Made by a program: the position numbers and the translations under genes
Notes under the pieces: model-generated
Told to the model about the DNA's origin: nothing
The model's input: the letters and a program-made list of their open reading frames with translations, nothing else
The model's database searches: none
DNA from: Polaribacter sp. IC073
Lineage (GTDB): Bacteria > Bacteroidota > Bacteroidia > Flavobacteriales > Flavobacteriaceae
Reading direction: 5' to 3'
Length of the DNA stretch: 64,000 nucleotides
Assembly: GCF_007997075.1 (NCBI RefSeq)
Contig: NZ_VORS01000010.1
Coordinates: 1-64,000 of the forward strand
In this document: piece after piece, positions 10,337 through 20,800 of the stretch
How the letters are laid out: each line of letters starts with the position of its first letter
How positions within the stretch are numbered: position 1 is the stretch's first letter

Positions 10337-12898
10337 TTAATATTTAACAATTCTGATATTCTGGCTACTTCTATATTGTGAAACCGTTACAATATAACCC
10401 CCCCTTTCTAACCTTTTACCAAATTTATAGTCCTCATTCCAGTTAAATTTAGCTTTATGAACTAATTTACCTAAAGTATCGAATACTTCTATATTAACCT
10501 TATCCGTATTTTTCGCGTTTCTTAGCTTGATACTAAAAGTATTATTTGAAGGGTTAGGCCAAGACACTAATTCTAAATATTTAACCTTAGACGGTTTATC
10601 ATAAGATAAACTCTTTAAAAGTAAACTATCATCAATGCTTATAGGTATTTCTACATTAGCATTCATTTTACTATTTACTGCTCTTAATAAGTTTAGGGTT
10701 TGATCATAATCGATGTCTGTTGCAGAATCCCAAGCCATCACTCCTGCCAAATCTTGCTCTACCACATGATTAGATTTATATGCTATGGTTTCCTGACCGT
10801 TAAAAGTCATGCTAACCCCATTTATATCCACCACATCAAGCGATGGGTCTAAATTAGGATATGTAGCTATAAAGTTAGCATAAGCAAGTGCGCCACCACT
10901 GGCTACTGTTCTTACCCCATAAAAAGGTAAACCCATTACCAATTTTTCCTTTGGAACACCATGGTTTAAAAAAGTAGTTACATTGTTTATAAATTCAGCT
11001 CTTGGAAAACGTTGAGCCGAAGGCCCGTAAGATTGAGAAGAAATAAAATCTAAAGCACTTACAGCACTAATATTTATGTTATAATACAAAGGGTGTAATG
11101 TCGCACTAAAAGTAACCATTGAAGGAATGACATTATTAATAGTAGTAATTGCGCTATTATAATTATTCCAACAGGTATTATTGGTACACCATTCAAAGTC
11201 TAAATCTATACCGTTTATCGTAGGGTATTGTGATAATAAATTATTAATATTATTTGCGAAATTTGTTCTTGCGGCACTATTGCCAATCATAGCTTCCCAA
11301 TCTCCTCCTATAAAGCCTATTCTATACTCTACACCATCATAACCATCAAAAGCATTTACTATTTGGTCATAATAAATTTTCCAGGTTTGAGAATCTTTTC
11401 CTGGACTTGAAGCATCATCAAATTTTAAGTAGGCTCTTGTAAAAGTCTCATTCCAAGAGTCTATTACAATCCCTTTGTTTTTTATGGAATTTATATTACC
11501 ACTAGAAAGCGCTAAATTAGTAACGTTTACTTCATCTAACTTACCATCAAACGCTGTTCCTAATATCATATTTTCATTAATATTAGGTGATAATGTTGGA
11601 AAGACACCCATATTTGAAGTAACTACCTGTGATGCATTTATATAGCCTTTAATTCTATTAGTAGGTGTTACTTGTGTTCCATCGAAAACCAAAGCGATAT
11701 GATTCCATACTCCAGTAGTAATTGAAGTATTTGCAGACACATAGGTATTAGTTCCATTTGCTACCTGAAACAACAATTCATTTGTACCTGAATTACCTAA
11801 TTCTATTCCTATTTTATTATTATCATCTAATTTAACGCTAACAATAGTACTGCCTTCAACCCAAGTATCAATATACACCCAAGCACTAAAGGTGAATTTA
11901 GGAATCCCTCCAGTAGCCAATCTCATTAAGTGCTTTCCAGAATTTAATGATCCCGCTGCATTAATATCTGCTACACCATTTCTTCCAGAAAAACTAACAA
12001 GATGTGTTGCATTTGTAAACGTAGCATCATTTATAGGATTTTCAAAAAACAACTCTCCATTAGCATAAGGTGCAGCGGTTAAAAAGACAATATCATTGTT
12101 ATTTCTTAAATACTCCCCCTTAACACTTCCTAATTGATAGAAATTAGGACGTACATACGCACTTACAATTCTATATTTAAAAATCGGATTATCAGTTACA
12201 ACCTGTTTAACTGCATTACCTGTAATAAGTCCGTTAATAGTCCCTTTTACATCATATATCGTATTTATTGCTGTTTTATCTATCTTCCAATAATTTAACA
12301 GATTATCATATAGTGGATGAATCTTATTAATAGTATTTTTATAATCTAATTGTGCTTGTGTTAATGCAACATTCCATATACGAACCTCATCGATATTTCC
12401 TGTAAAATTATTACCCAATTCAAAATTTGCACTTGTATTTGGTGAGGTAGTTGGTATCGTGCCCGTGTGAAAATTTGAAACAGATACCCCATCTACATAA
12501 GCCGTAACTCTATCATTAGGCAATGACTCGTAACCATCATACACCAAAGCGACATGATGCCACTTTCCGTCCTTAAGACTTGTGTTAGCAGATTGGTAAG
12601 CGTTACCTCCACTAGATACCATAAAAAATAATTGTCCGTTAGATTGGTTTCCTAGTTGTATTCCAATTTTATTAGAATTATCTGTACGTTTGATAAAAAT
12701 GGTGCTATTTTCTTGCCAAGCATCTACTTTTACCCAAGCTTCAAAAGTAAACTGAGAGACACCATCAACCTGGTCTATATCTCCAAAACTCACTAAACCT
12801 GTTTGATCTGTATTGTAATTTATAGATTGATTTGATACCTGTGCTCGTTGTATAAAACTACAAAAGACTAACGTGAAAAAAAATAATTTCAATTTCAT
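10337..12898 (-). CDS. Secreted LamG-LamG-GH18 endo-glycosidase with T9SS sorting tail
   Basis: An 853-residue secreted modular enzyme. Order: signal peptide (1-20), LamG/concanavalin-like domain 1 (about 25-185), LamG domain 2 (about 300-470), GH18 domain (about 485-745), type IX secretion sorting domain (about 775-853, beginning WPNPSNNTFS). The GH18 motif is INGIDLDFEW, giving D565, D567 and catalytic E569. A tryptophan at the end of the barrel (MAWDSATD) completes the fold. The GH18 part is shorter than typical chitinases and resembles endo-beta-N-acetylglucosaminidase-like members, so release of glycans at a chitobiose core is plausible. Cell-surface or released location is inferred from the sorting tail. 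Gaps of over 300 bp on both sides suggest its own promoter. Confidence 0.92.
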   Translation of the reverse strand: MKLKLFFFTLVFCSFIQRAQVSNQSINYNTDQTGLVSFGDIDQVDGVSQFTFEAWVKVDAWQENSTIFIKRTDNSNKIGIQLGNQSNGQLFFMVSSGGNAYQSANTSLKDGKWHHVALVYDGYESLPNDRVTAYVDGVSVSNFHTGTIPTTSPNTSANFELGNNFTGNIDEVRIWNVALTQAQLDYKNTINKIHPLYDNLLNYWKIDKTAINTIYDVKGTINGLITGNAVKQVVTDNPIFKYRIVSAYVRPNFYQLGSVKGEYLRNNNDIVFLTAAPYANGELFFENPINDATFTNATHLVSFSGRNGVADINAAGSLNSGKHLMRLATGGIPKFTFSAWVYIDTWVEGSTIVSVKLDDNNKIGIELGNSGTNELLFQVANGTNTYVSANTSITTGVWNHIALVFDGTQVTPTNRIKGYINASQVVTSNMGVFPTLSPNINENMILGTAFDGKLDEVNVTNLALSSGNINSIKNKGIVIDSWNETFTRAYLKFDDASSPGKDSQTWKIYYDQIVNAFDGYDGVEYRIGFIGGDWEAMIGNSAARTNFANNINNLLSQYPTINGIDLDFEWCTNNTCWNNYNSAITTINNVIPSMVTFSATLHPLYYNINISAVSALDFISSQSYGPSAQRFPRAEFINNVTTFLNHGVPKEKLVMGLPFYGVRTVASGGALAYANFIATYPNLDPSLDVVDINGVSMTFNGQETIAYKSNHVVEQDLAGVMAWDSATDIDYDQTLNLLRAVNSKMNANVEIPISIDDSLLLKSLSYDKPSKVKYLELVSWPNPSNNTFSIKLRNAKNTDKVNIEVFDTLGKLVHKAKFNWNEDYKFGKRLERGGYIVTVSQYRSSQNIRIVKY

Positions 12899-13243
12899 AA
12901 TTTTAAAGTTTAATTGTTAATATTTGGTTTCATCTTTTTCACTTATAAAATATTGCAATCCTTTAGTATATAAATTTTAACTCCTATTAATTATCTCATA
13001 CTAATACATCTTCTTTCTTATAACTTAATTCACTGATACTTACAATGGTTATAAACTCGAGAAAAAACTGCCTAAAAGTGTATTTTGTTTAACTTCTTCA
13101 AATTATGGGGGACATAGATCTTCAACACTATTAATAGTGAGTCTATTGATATTCTAAAGTGAATTCAAAATTGACATCTATGAAGTCTTTTAGACAACCT
13201 TAATACAATTACTCCTATTGAGAAATAGTATTTCACTAGAAAT
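12899..13243. other. 345-bp intergenic gap between two LamG genes
   Basis: AT-rich with no credible gene. It contains a perfect 14-bp palindrome, cactattaatagtg, at 13126-13139, about 230 bp upstream of the GH18 start and 105 bp past the LamG stop. That could be an operator or a small hairpin. No clear terminator was found. Confidence 0.45.
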
Positions 13244-14233
13244 TTATTTCACAATAAGTTTACTTACTTTTCTAATAGATTCACTTTCAAAAACTATCAC
13301 ATATACCCCTTTAGTTAAAGTACTAGTGTTCAACCTTATTTCACTTTTATTTATAATATTTCTGTGTAAAAGTAAACTTCCTGTAACACTATAAACAGAT
13401 ACTTGTCCGCTAGTGTTGGTAATTAATTTAATATTAACCTCTTTACTTACTGGATTTGGATACATTTCTAAACTATTAACTGTATCAAAACTTTTTGAGC
13501 TTAAAGTTGCATTGTCTTCAACCTCGTACGTTGTTGCAAAATTATTTATTTGACCCAAAACGGTTGTATCAGAACCTATATTTGCTGTCGCAGAATTAGA
13601 AGCTGCAGCTCCCGATGGTCTTTCATTATCATTGAAATTAAAATAAGCATCAAAATTTTCTGGAGTACTAGATTCAGCTATATCTATTGCACTTAGTGCA
13701 GTACCTTTCGTAATTCTTAACTCATCTATATTAACCTCTGTAGTCCAACCTATTTGAAATTGCTCAGCACTTAAATCACCTGTACTTGCTGGATAAGATC
13801 CAGAAATCCCTCCCCCTGATCTTTCTAAACCATTGATGTATAATTTTACTGTACCTCCATCAAAAGTTAACGCTACGTGATTCCAACCTTCGGTTGATTT
13901 TAAATCGGTACCCCAAAAAGGTTGTTGACCATGAGTTGTACCGTCTCCAATTCTAACATAAACACCTCCATTATCTGCTCCAGTGGTTAGAAGTCCAATA
14001 CGATTACTTCCTGATTCCTCTATTTTAAAAACCCAAGTATTGCCTGCAAATGTTTGAACTTCATACCAAAATTGAATAGTGAAAGCTGTCTGATTAGATA
14101 AAAGTGTCCCAATTTGATTTGACGAAAAGCCTTCTCCCGATGCTCCTGTTGTTTTTAAGCCATAGTTTTGTGCATTGATTGTTGAAGTTAATGTCATTGC
14201 AACAATTGCCAATAATAAAGTAATTTTTTTCAT
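13244..14233 (-). CDS. Secreted LamG-domain glycan-binding protein with T9SS sorting tail
   Basis: Encodes 329 residues: a signal peptide ending TINAQ, one LamG/concanavalin-like jelly roll (about 25-200, with WNHVALTFDGGTVKLYING), a low-complexity linker, and a type IX sorting domain (about 255-329, starting MYPNPVSKEVN and ending SKLIVK). No catalytic motif is visible. It is probably a surface-displayed binding protein. It shares domain types with the next gene, which adds a GH18 domain, so the two may be functionally paired. It follows a strong hairpin after the sulfatase gene. Confidence 0.88.
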   Translation of the reverse strand: MKKITLLLAIVAMTLTSTINAQNYGLKTTGASGEGFSSNQIGTLLSNQTAFTIQFWYEVQTFAGNTWVFKIEESGSNRIGLLTTGADNGGVYVRIGDGTTHGQQPFWGTDLKSTEGWNHVALTFDGGTVKLYINGLERSGGGISGSYPASTGDLSAEQFQIGWTTEVNIDELRITKGTALSAIDIAESSTPENFDAYFNFNDNERPSGAAASNSATANIGSDTTVLGQINNFATTYEVEDNATLSSKSFDTVNSLEMYPNPVSKEVNIKLITNTSGQVSVYSVTGSLLLHRNIINKSEIRLNTSTLTKGVYVIVFESESIRKVSKLIVK

Positions 14234-14280
14234 GTTTAAAAAGTTTAGGTTGATAATTCATTTTTAAAAAATTTACAAGT

Positions 14281-14325
14281 TATTTTTAGATTCATCTTAA
14301 AAAAAAAAGATGAATCTAAAAATAA
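14281..14325. terminator. Strong hairpin separating SusC-SusD-sulfatase from the LamG/GH segment
   Basis: Arms of at least 18 bp (14281-14298 with 14307-14324, core atttttagattcatctt) pair perfectly around an 8-nt homopolymer loop. It lies 7 bp past the sulfatase stop. On the minus strand there is no T-run after the stem, only in the loop, so it may act as a 3'-end stabilizer or processing site rather than a full terminator. Confidence 0.7.
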
Positions 14326-14331
14326 TCTTGC

Positions 14332-15906
14332 TTATTTATTGTACTGTTCTATATAGTGATTGTCTAATGTTTCAGAATCTTTATATTTTGCTCTTGTTTC
14401 TTTTAATTTCTGTTTCATTTCGAGAACCACTTCAGCATACGCAGGATCATTAATTACATTATTAATTTCTTTTGGATCTTTTTTGCTATCATACAATTCC
14501 CATTCATTCACATCGTGGTAAAAGTGAATCAATTTAAATTCTTTCGTTGCAATACCATAATGTCTTTTAACAGCATGTTCCGCGGGATATTCGTAATAAT
14601 GATAATAGACAGCTTCTCTGTCCCAAGCTTCTTTTTCTCCTGTTAATAAAGGCACTAGACTTTCTCCTTGCATCTCTTTTGAAGCATCAACACCAGCAAT
14701 TTCGAGAAAAGTTTGGGCAAAGTCTAAATTCTGTACCATTTCATCTTCCGTAATTCCTGCTTTTATTTTATTTGGCCATTTGATTAATAATGGTGTTTTA
14801 AAAGATTCGTTGTACATAAATCGTTTGTCAAACCAACCATGTTCTCCTAAATAAAAACCTTGATCTGAAGTATACACCACCAACGTATTGTCTGCAAGTT
14901 TTTCTTCGTCTAAATAATCTAATACACGTCCTACATTATCATCTACAGAAGCAATTGTTCCTAAATAATCTTGCATATACCGTTGGTATTTCCAAACAGT
15001 TAATAAAGAATCATTCATGGTTGGATATCGCTTTTTAAAATCTTCGTTGATAGGTCCATAAACGGCATCCCAAGCTGCTCTTTGTTCAGGATTCATTCCA
15101 CCGATACTTTGTCCTAAATTACTCCACTCTTTGATTCCTAATTCCTTAATAGTTTGTGGCGTCAATTTGTTATCATTGGTTAAAGACATGTGTTTAAAAA
15201 TTCCCATTTGCGCAGTTTTAGACGCAGTTCCTCTTGTCTTATAATCATCAAACAGCGTTGCTGGTAAAGGAAATGTCTTTTTAGTGTACTCCGTAAAATA
15301 CTTTTTACTCGGCAACCAAGCTCTGTGTGGTGCTTTGTGCAAATACATTAACATAAAAGGTTTTTTAGGATCTCTTCTGTTTTTCATCCAATCTAAAGTA
15401 AGATCGGTTGTAATATCTGTTACATAACCGTTAATAATGGTATCTCCTTTTTGTGTGATAAATTTCGGATTGTAATACGCTCCTTGTCCTGGTAAAATTT
15501 TAAATTCATCAAATCCTTTAGGATTATTTCCAAAGTGTAACTTACCAAACATTGCTGTTTGATAGCCTGCTTTCTGAAGCAATTGAGGAAACGTAACATT
15601 ACTCGTATCAAACTTGCTTAAGTTATCAATTTTACCGTTGATATGACTATGTTTCCCTGTTAAAATTACGGCTCTAGATGGCGCACAAATAGAGTTGGTA
15701 ACACTTGCATTTGTAAACAACATTCCTTCTTTAGCAATTCGATCTATGTTTGGTGTTTGTATCAACGTATCATCATAAGCACTTATCGCTTGATACGCGT
15801 GATCGTCTGACATTATGAAAATAATGTTTGGTTTAGTTAATTGTTCTTTTTTTTCTGAACATCCCACTAAACATAAACTTAAAAAAAATAGTATTAAATA
15901 CTTCAT
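14332..15906 (-). CDS. Family S1 sulfatase lipoprotein (S1_11-like)
   Basis: Formylglycine sulfatase of 524 residues with a lipobox LVGC (C16). The modification motif is CAPSR, with C74 the residue converted to formylglycine. Metal ligands are D34-D35 in IMSDDHA and the later TSDQGFYLGEHGW. The C-terminal half, with DKRFMYNESFKTPLLI, recalls from memory S1_11 members such as GlcNAc-6-sulfatases, but the subfamily needs a search. It lies 17 bp after SusD in the same operon, so desulfation is probably an early step in use of the imported glycan. An anaerobic- or FGE-type maturase is needed but is not in the window. Confidence 0.92.
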   Translation of the reverse strand: MKYLILFFLSLCLVGCSEKKEQLTKPNIIFIMSDDHAYQAISAYDDTLIQTPNIDRIAKEGMLFTNASVTNSICAPSRAVILTGKHSHINGKIDNLSKFDTSNVTFPQLLQKAGYQTAMFGKLHFGNNPKGFDEFKILPGQGAYYNPKFITQKGDTIINGYVTDITTDLTLDWMKNRRDPKKPFMLMYLHKAPHRAWLPSKKYFTEYTKKTFPLPATLFDDYKTRGTASKTAQMGIFKHMSLTNDNKLTPQTIKELGIKEWSNLGQSIGGMNPEQRAAWDAVYGPINEDFKKRYPTMNDSLLTVWKYQRYMQDYLGTIASVDDNVGRVLDYLDEEKLADNTLVVYTSDQGFYLGEHGWFDKRFMYNESFKTPLLIKWPNKIKAGITEDEMVQNLDFAQTFLEIAGVDASKEMQGESLVPLLTGEKEAWDREAVYYHYYEYPAEHAVKRHYGIATKEFKLIHFYHDVNEWELYDSKKDPKEINNVINDPAYAEVVLEMKQKLKETRAKYKDSETLDNHYIEQYNK

Positions 15907-15923
15907 AATTGAAATTATAAAAA

Positions 15924-17831
15924 TTAATCAGCTGGAATAGCTGCGTTTTTAGACCACCCAAAGTTTTGATATAAGGCTGCGTTATCTCCGGTGGAGTTTG
16001 TTAATGTAAATTGATCTAGCGGTATCGCTGTTAAATAGTGAGCTTGTGGAAATGCATACCCGTTGTAAGCTCTGTTTGATGAAGATCTTCTAAAGGGTTG
16101 TAAATATTTGGAACCTCCATTAGATGGTGACATCGACACATTATCTCCCTCTCTTAATTCACCTTGATAATTGGTATAATATTCATCCCAGAGGTTAAAA
16201 CCTTCTACGATATAATTTTCCATAGTATCTAAAGATTTCCATCTGTAAAGATCCATAAGTCTCATTCCTTCAGCGATAAACTCGTTTCGTCTTTCTCTTC
16301 GAATATTATATAAAGACGGACTTACCAATGAGCCTGCGGAATAAGTAGCTAAGTCTCGCTCTTTAGACAAATCTGTGTTACTTATAGTTTTTTGCACATC
16401 ATTATCTACGCCTGCTCTATCTCTTAGTAGCTTCCAATAACCAAGTGCTATTCCGTTTAGTGTTCCACTACGTTCATAAGATGCCTCTATATAATTTAAG
16501 TATGCCTCAGCAACTCTAAAGATTGGAGTTTCTGTTGTTCCTGCAGTAGAAGACACTGCTTCTTGAGGATCAGTACTCATCCATTTTTCCATTTGATAAC
16601 CAGAAGTAACTCCTTGCCAACCTGTTCCTCCTATCAACTCTGGGTAGCTGAAGAAATCTTTTGATCCGTTAGTATTTTCTTTTCGCACATTACCTTCAGA
16701 TAATAATGATACTTGTAACCTCTCATCTCTGTTGTCTACAATATCAGACAACAATTTATCTCCTTTATACTCCGAATTAACAGCGTAGATAGGTAAACCA
16801 TTTTTCATTAAAAAAGATTCTACTAAAGACCTTGTAAACCCCACTCCAGCACCAGTTCTTTGTAAATAATGTGTAGCTCCATGACCTAAAACAGCACCTA
16901 TATTATAGCTTTTATAAAAAAGCACTTCTTGATTTGCTGCTAAATTATTAGATATAAACATATTTTTATAATCTGAAGAAAGACTATAAAGATCTGCAAC
17001 AGGTTTTGAATAACTTAAAGATTTATCTAAGAAAAAATCTATTTCACTTTGAATGTTACCAGACTCATAAGAAAAACTAGGATGTAAATATGTTCCTGGC
17101 CAATCTGAATTTCCTGGAACTCTAGCAGTACCTTGATGATACTTTAACCAAGTAGCTTCAAATAATGCTACTCTAGAAGCTAATAAATGTGCTACAGATT
17201 TGTTTATTCTATTATTAGAACGGTTATCTTGAAGCATTGATATTGCTTTATCTAAATCTTGCAGAACAAAACGAGCAACTTCATTTCTTGGCTGTCTTTT
17301 ACTTGCATTAATTAGTATTTCAGTATCCTCAGACAACACCTCCGTTATGATAGGAAAATCTCCAAAAGATTGAAGTTTATTAAAATAGAACCAAGCTCTA
17401 AAAAAATAATTTTCACCTGTAAAGTGTTTTACATCTGAATTGTCTTCATCTAAAACACCTGATGCTATTCTTTTTTCTACGATATCTATGAAATAATTGC
17501 ATTCTCTAATTTGATTAAATCTCCAATCACCTAAACCACCACCAGCTGTTGAAGGAACTAATTTATATCCCTTTAATAAATTAGCCTCCTCCCAAGGTCC
17601 TATAATATCATCACTATTTTTATCAGTTGCATATAAAGATCTAGCGCCTACTTCTTCATTTACATTAAAGCTGCCATAGAATTTGTTTACAAAAAGTTCT
17701 AAATCTGATGCTTTGTTAAAATAAGATTCTTCAGAAAGGAAACTTAAAGGTTCTTTATCTAAATAGTCATTACAGCCTACAGCAGTTAAGCAGCAAGCTA
17801 TAAAAGCAATATAATACAGTTTTGTTTTCAT
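15924..17831 (-). CDS. SusD-like outer-membrane glycan-binding lipoprotein (pair 1)
   Basis: Encodes 635 residues with lipobox AVGC (C20). It has the SusD pattern: N-terminal YLDKEPLSFLSEESYF, central TPR-like helices with FFRAWFYFNKLQSFGDFP, and the C-terminal RRERRNEFIAEGMRLMDLYRW signature, ending with an SPSN/YLTAIPLDQ stretch. It forms the lid over the SusC channel encoded 20 bp upstream. Ligand specificity cannot be read from sequence, but the operon partners are GH16 and a sulfatase. Confidence 0.95.
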   Translation of the reverse strand: MKTKLYYIAFIACCLTAVGCNDYLDKEPLSFLSEESYFNKASDLELFVNKFYGSFNVNEEVGARSLYATDKNSDDIIGPWEEANLLKGYKLVPSTAGGGLGDWRFNQIRECNYFIDIVEKRIASGVLDEDNSDVKHFTGENYFFRAWFYFNKLQSFGDFPIITEVLSEDTEILINASKRQPRNEVARFVLQDLDKAISMLQDNRSNNRINKSVAHLLASRVALFEATWLKYHQGTARVPGNSDWPGTYLHPSFSYESGNIQSEIDFFLDKSLSYSKPVADLYSLSSDYKNMFISNNLAANQEVLFYKSYNIGAVLGHGATHYLQRTGAGVGFTRSLVESFLMKNGLPIYAVNSEYKGDKLLSDIVDNRDERLQVSLLSEGNVRKENTNGSKDFFSYPELIGGTGWQGVTSGYQMEKWMSTDPQEAVSSTAGTTETPIFRVAEAYLNYIEASYERSGTLNGIALGYWKLLRDRAGVDNDVQKTISNTDLSKERDLATYSAGSLVSPSLYNIRRERRNEFIAEGMRLMDLYRWKSLDTMENYIVEGFNLWDEYYTNYQGELREGDNVSMSPSNGGSKYLQPFRRSSSNRAYNGYAFPQAHYLTAIPLDQFTLTNSTGDNAALYQNFGWSKNAAIPAD

Positions 17832-17851
17832 ACTTATTAATTTAAAATCTA

Positions 17852-20800
17852 TTAAAATGTTACATTTAACCCTGTTGAGTATGTTGCGGACATGGGATAT
17901 GTTTTTCCACTACCATTTATTAGATCCTGTATTCCTTCTGGGTCAAATGTTCTTAACTTCGTATTTGTGTATAAGTTTTCACCAGACAAATAGATTCTCA
18001 TACTAGTAGCACCAATTTTAGATAAAATATCTTTCGGTACGTTGAAACCTATTTGAATATTTTTTAATCTAAAATATGAGGCATCTTGTAAGAAATGTGT
18101 TTGCGGTTTGTAGTTTTTATCCCCTATAAATGGTCTCGGATAATAAGAATCAAAATTAGGACCTAATTCTGCGCCATAAGCTCTAAAATAATCTAGATGA
18201 TCGCTGTAGGGAGATACTTGCCACTGGCTAATACCTGGGTAAAATGCACCTCCAGAGAGCAATACGTCTCGTTTACCAACACCTTGAATAAAGGCACTAA
18301 AATCTAACACTTTATAACGTCCTCCTAAATTTAAACCAAAAGAATATCTAGGTGTACTATTTCCAATCACAATCATATCACCACTATCTCCTAAACGCTG
18401 AGCTCCAGCATCAATTAGTTTGTCTCCATTTAAATCTATATATTTAATATCTCCACCTTCCCAAGCGCTTCCAAAGTTGGGTTGATTATTTTGCAACCAA
18501 TTAGTCATCTCTAAATCTGATTGTGCTATACCTGCGGATTGATATCCCCAAATTTCACCAAGATTTTTACCTTCATAAAACTGATCACGACCATTCACAA
18601 ATAAAATATTCTCTGGATTGCTGTACTTTGTGACTTTAGTTTTAACATCACTAAGTACAAAGCTTGCATTGTATGATAAATCATCATTTATACGATCCTT
18701 CCAACTCAATTCTAACTCCCAACCTTTAGAAACTAATTCGGCATTATTGGTTCTTGGAACAGTAGCACCAAAAGTTCCTGGTTTTAAAGGAGCAGGACCA
18801 ATCATATCCATAGTTTTTCGTTCATAAATATCAGCTGTAGCTGTCAAACGGTTTTTAAATACAGAAATATCAACCCCATAATTATAACTACGTATTTTTT
18901 CCCAAGTAATAGAAGTACTAAATGGCGCTGGCATTGGTAACTGAGATGGCACAGAGCCGTTTACTGCCCAATTACCATTATCAATATTCATGTTTTGAAA
19001 ATATGGGTAAAAACTATTTGTATTTTGATTACCCAGAACTCCCCAAGAACCTCTAATCTTTAGATTATTTATTTTACTAGAAATATGATCCCAAAAATCT
19101 TCTTTAGCAATATTCCAACCTCCAGAAACTGAAGGAAAAAACCCCCAGCGCTGATTAGAAGGAAAACGAGATGCCCCATCTGCACGATAATTTAATTCTA
19201 ATAAATACTTATCTTTATAATTATAGTTTATACGTGTAAATACGCCAACATTACTCCATTCTCCTTTAGATTCATAAACATATTTATCACCGTTTTGAGA
19301 TATAAATGGTCGATCATCTGAATCTATATTATCTGTTGCTAATCTCGAAAAATTAGATTTGTATAGTTCTGTTTGAGTACCTAAGAGAAACTTTAAATTA
19401 TGATCTCCATAAGACTTCTCATAATCTGTATATACATTTAATCCGGTGTAGTTTACTTGTCCGTTTTGAACTTCAAAATAATTTTGACCCGGTGCAGTTA
19501 TTGCTAATATGCCCCAATCTCTAACTTCAATTTTCGGAACATAACCAGAAAAAACAGGAATATATTCACTATCACCATTAGGTTGAACTACAGAGATTCT
19601 TCCAATATGTTTTGAATTATCATGATTTTCTATTCTTGAGTTAAACTCTCCATGTATTTTCCAGTTTTTAATAGGTTCAAAAGTTAATTTTAACTTATTA
19701 TACAAATAGTCCGTTTGCTCTATTATACGCCCTCCCTCTTGTAACTGCTGTACCATAGAGTTTTCCATATATTCGCCATATGGTGTAAAAAGAGGTGATG
19801 TTGGAACTGATCTAGATAAGTTGTGATAAAAGCGTTCGTCTTGTGCAGTCGGTCTATTTTTATTTTTACGCATAAAACGAGTATTTAGACTTACATCAAA
19901 TTTCTCACTAAGTTTTGCGTTAATTTTGGTACTAAAAGACAACCGATCAAATACCTCGTCAGAATAGGTAAAAGTTCCCTCTTGCTCTAAATGATTTATT
20001 GAAGTATAGTAGGTGATTTTTTCACCACCACCACTTAAACTTAAATTATGCTCCTGCCCTATACTTAGCTTTTTTAAATGTACATCATACCAGTCTGTAT
20101 TTCCATAAGCAGATCTATTTAATTGCCAATTCGTACCACTAGAATTAGGCTGAGTTCCGTGAGCTAAATCAAAATTTCTATAATCTTTAATTCTTTGAAT
20201 TGCAGCTTCTCCATAAATAGCATTTCTACCTGTATTTAGATATAAATCATTTAACATAGAAGCATATTCTAAAGAATTCATTCTATTTGGAACGTTTATT
20301 GGGGTTGCAAAACGAAAGTTATTTGAATAATTAACTCTAGTTTTCCCTGATTTTCCTGCTTTAGTTGTAACTAAAACAACTCCAAAAGGTGCTCTTGATC
20401 CATATATAGAAGCTGATGCAGCATCTTTTAATACAGAAATATTTTCAATATCATTTGGATTTACAGAACTTAAATCACCCTCTATACCATCGATAAGGAC
20501 TAATGGGCTTCCTGATGAACCTTCCCCGATAGTACCGACACCTCTAATATTTATATTAAAAGCTCCATCTAATTCACCTCCAGAATCTGTACTAATATTT
20601 AAACCAGCAATAACACCTTGCAAAGCTTGATCTGCTCGTAATATTGGTCGGGATTCTAATGCTTCAGAACCTACTTGACTTACAGCTCCAGTAAGATTTT
20701 CTTTTTTCTTAGTGCCAAAACCTACTATAATGATTTCGTCTAACTGATTGTTAGAAGGTTTAAGAGCTATGTTCTTAACGATAGTTCCAGATCCACTAAT

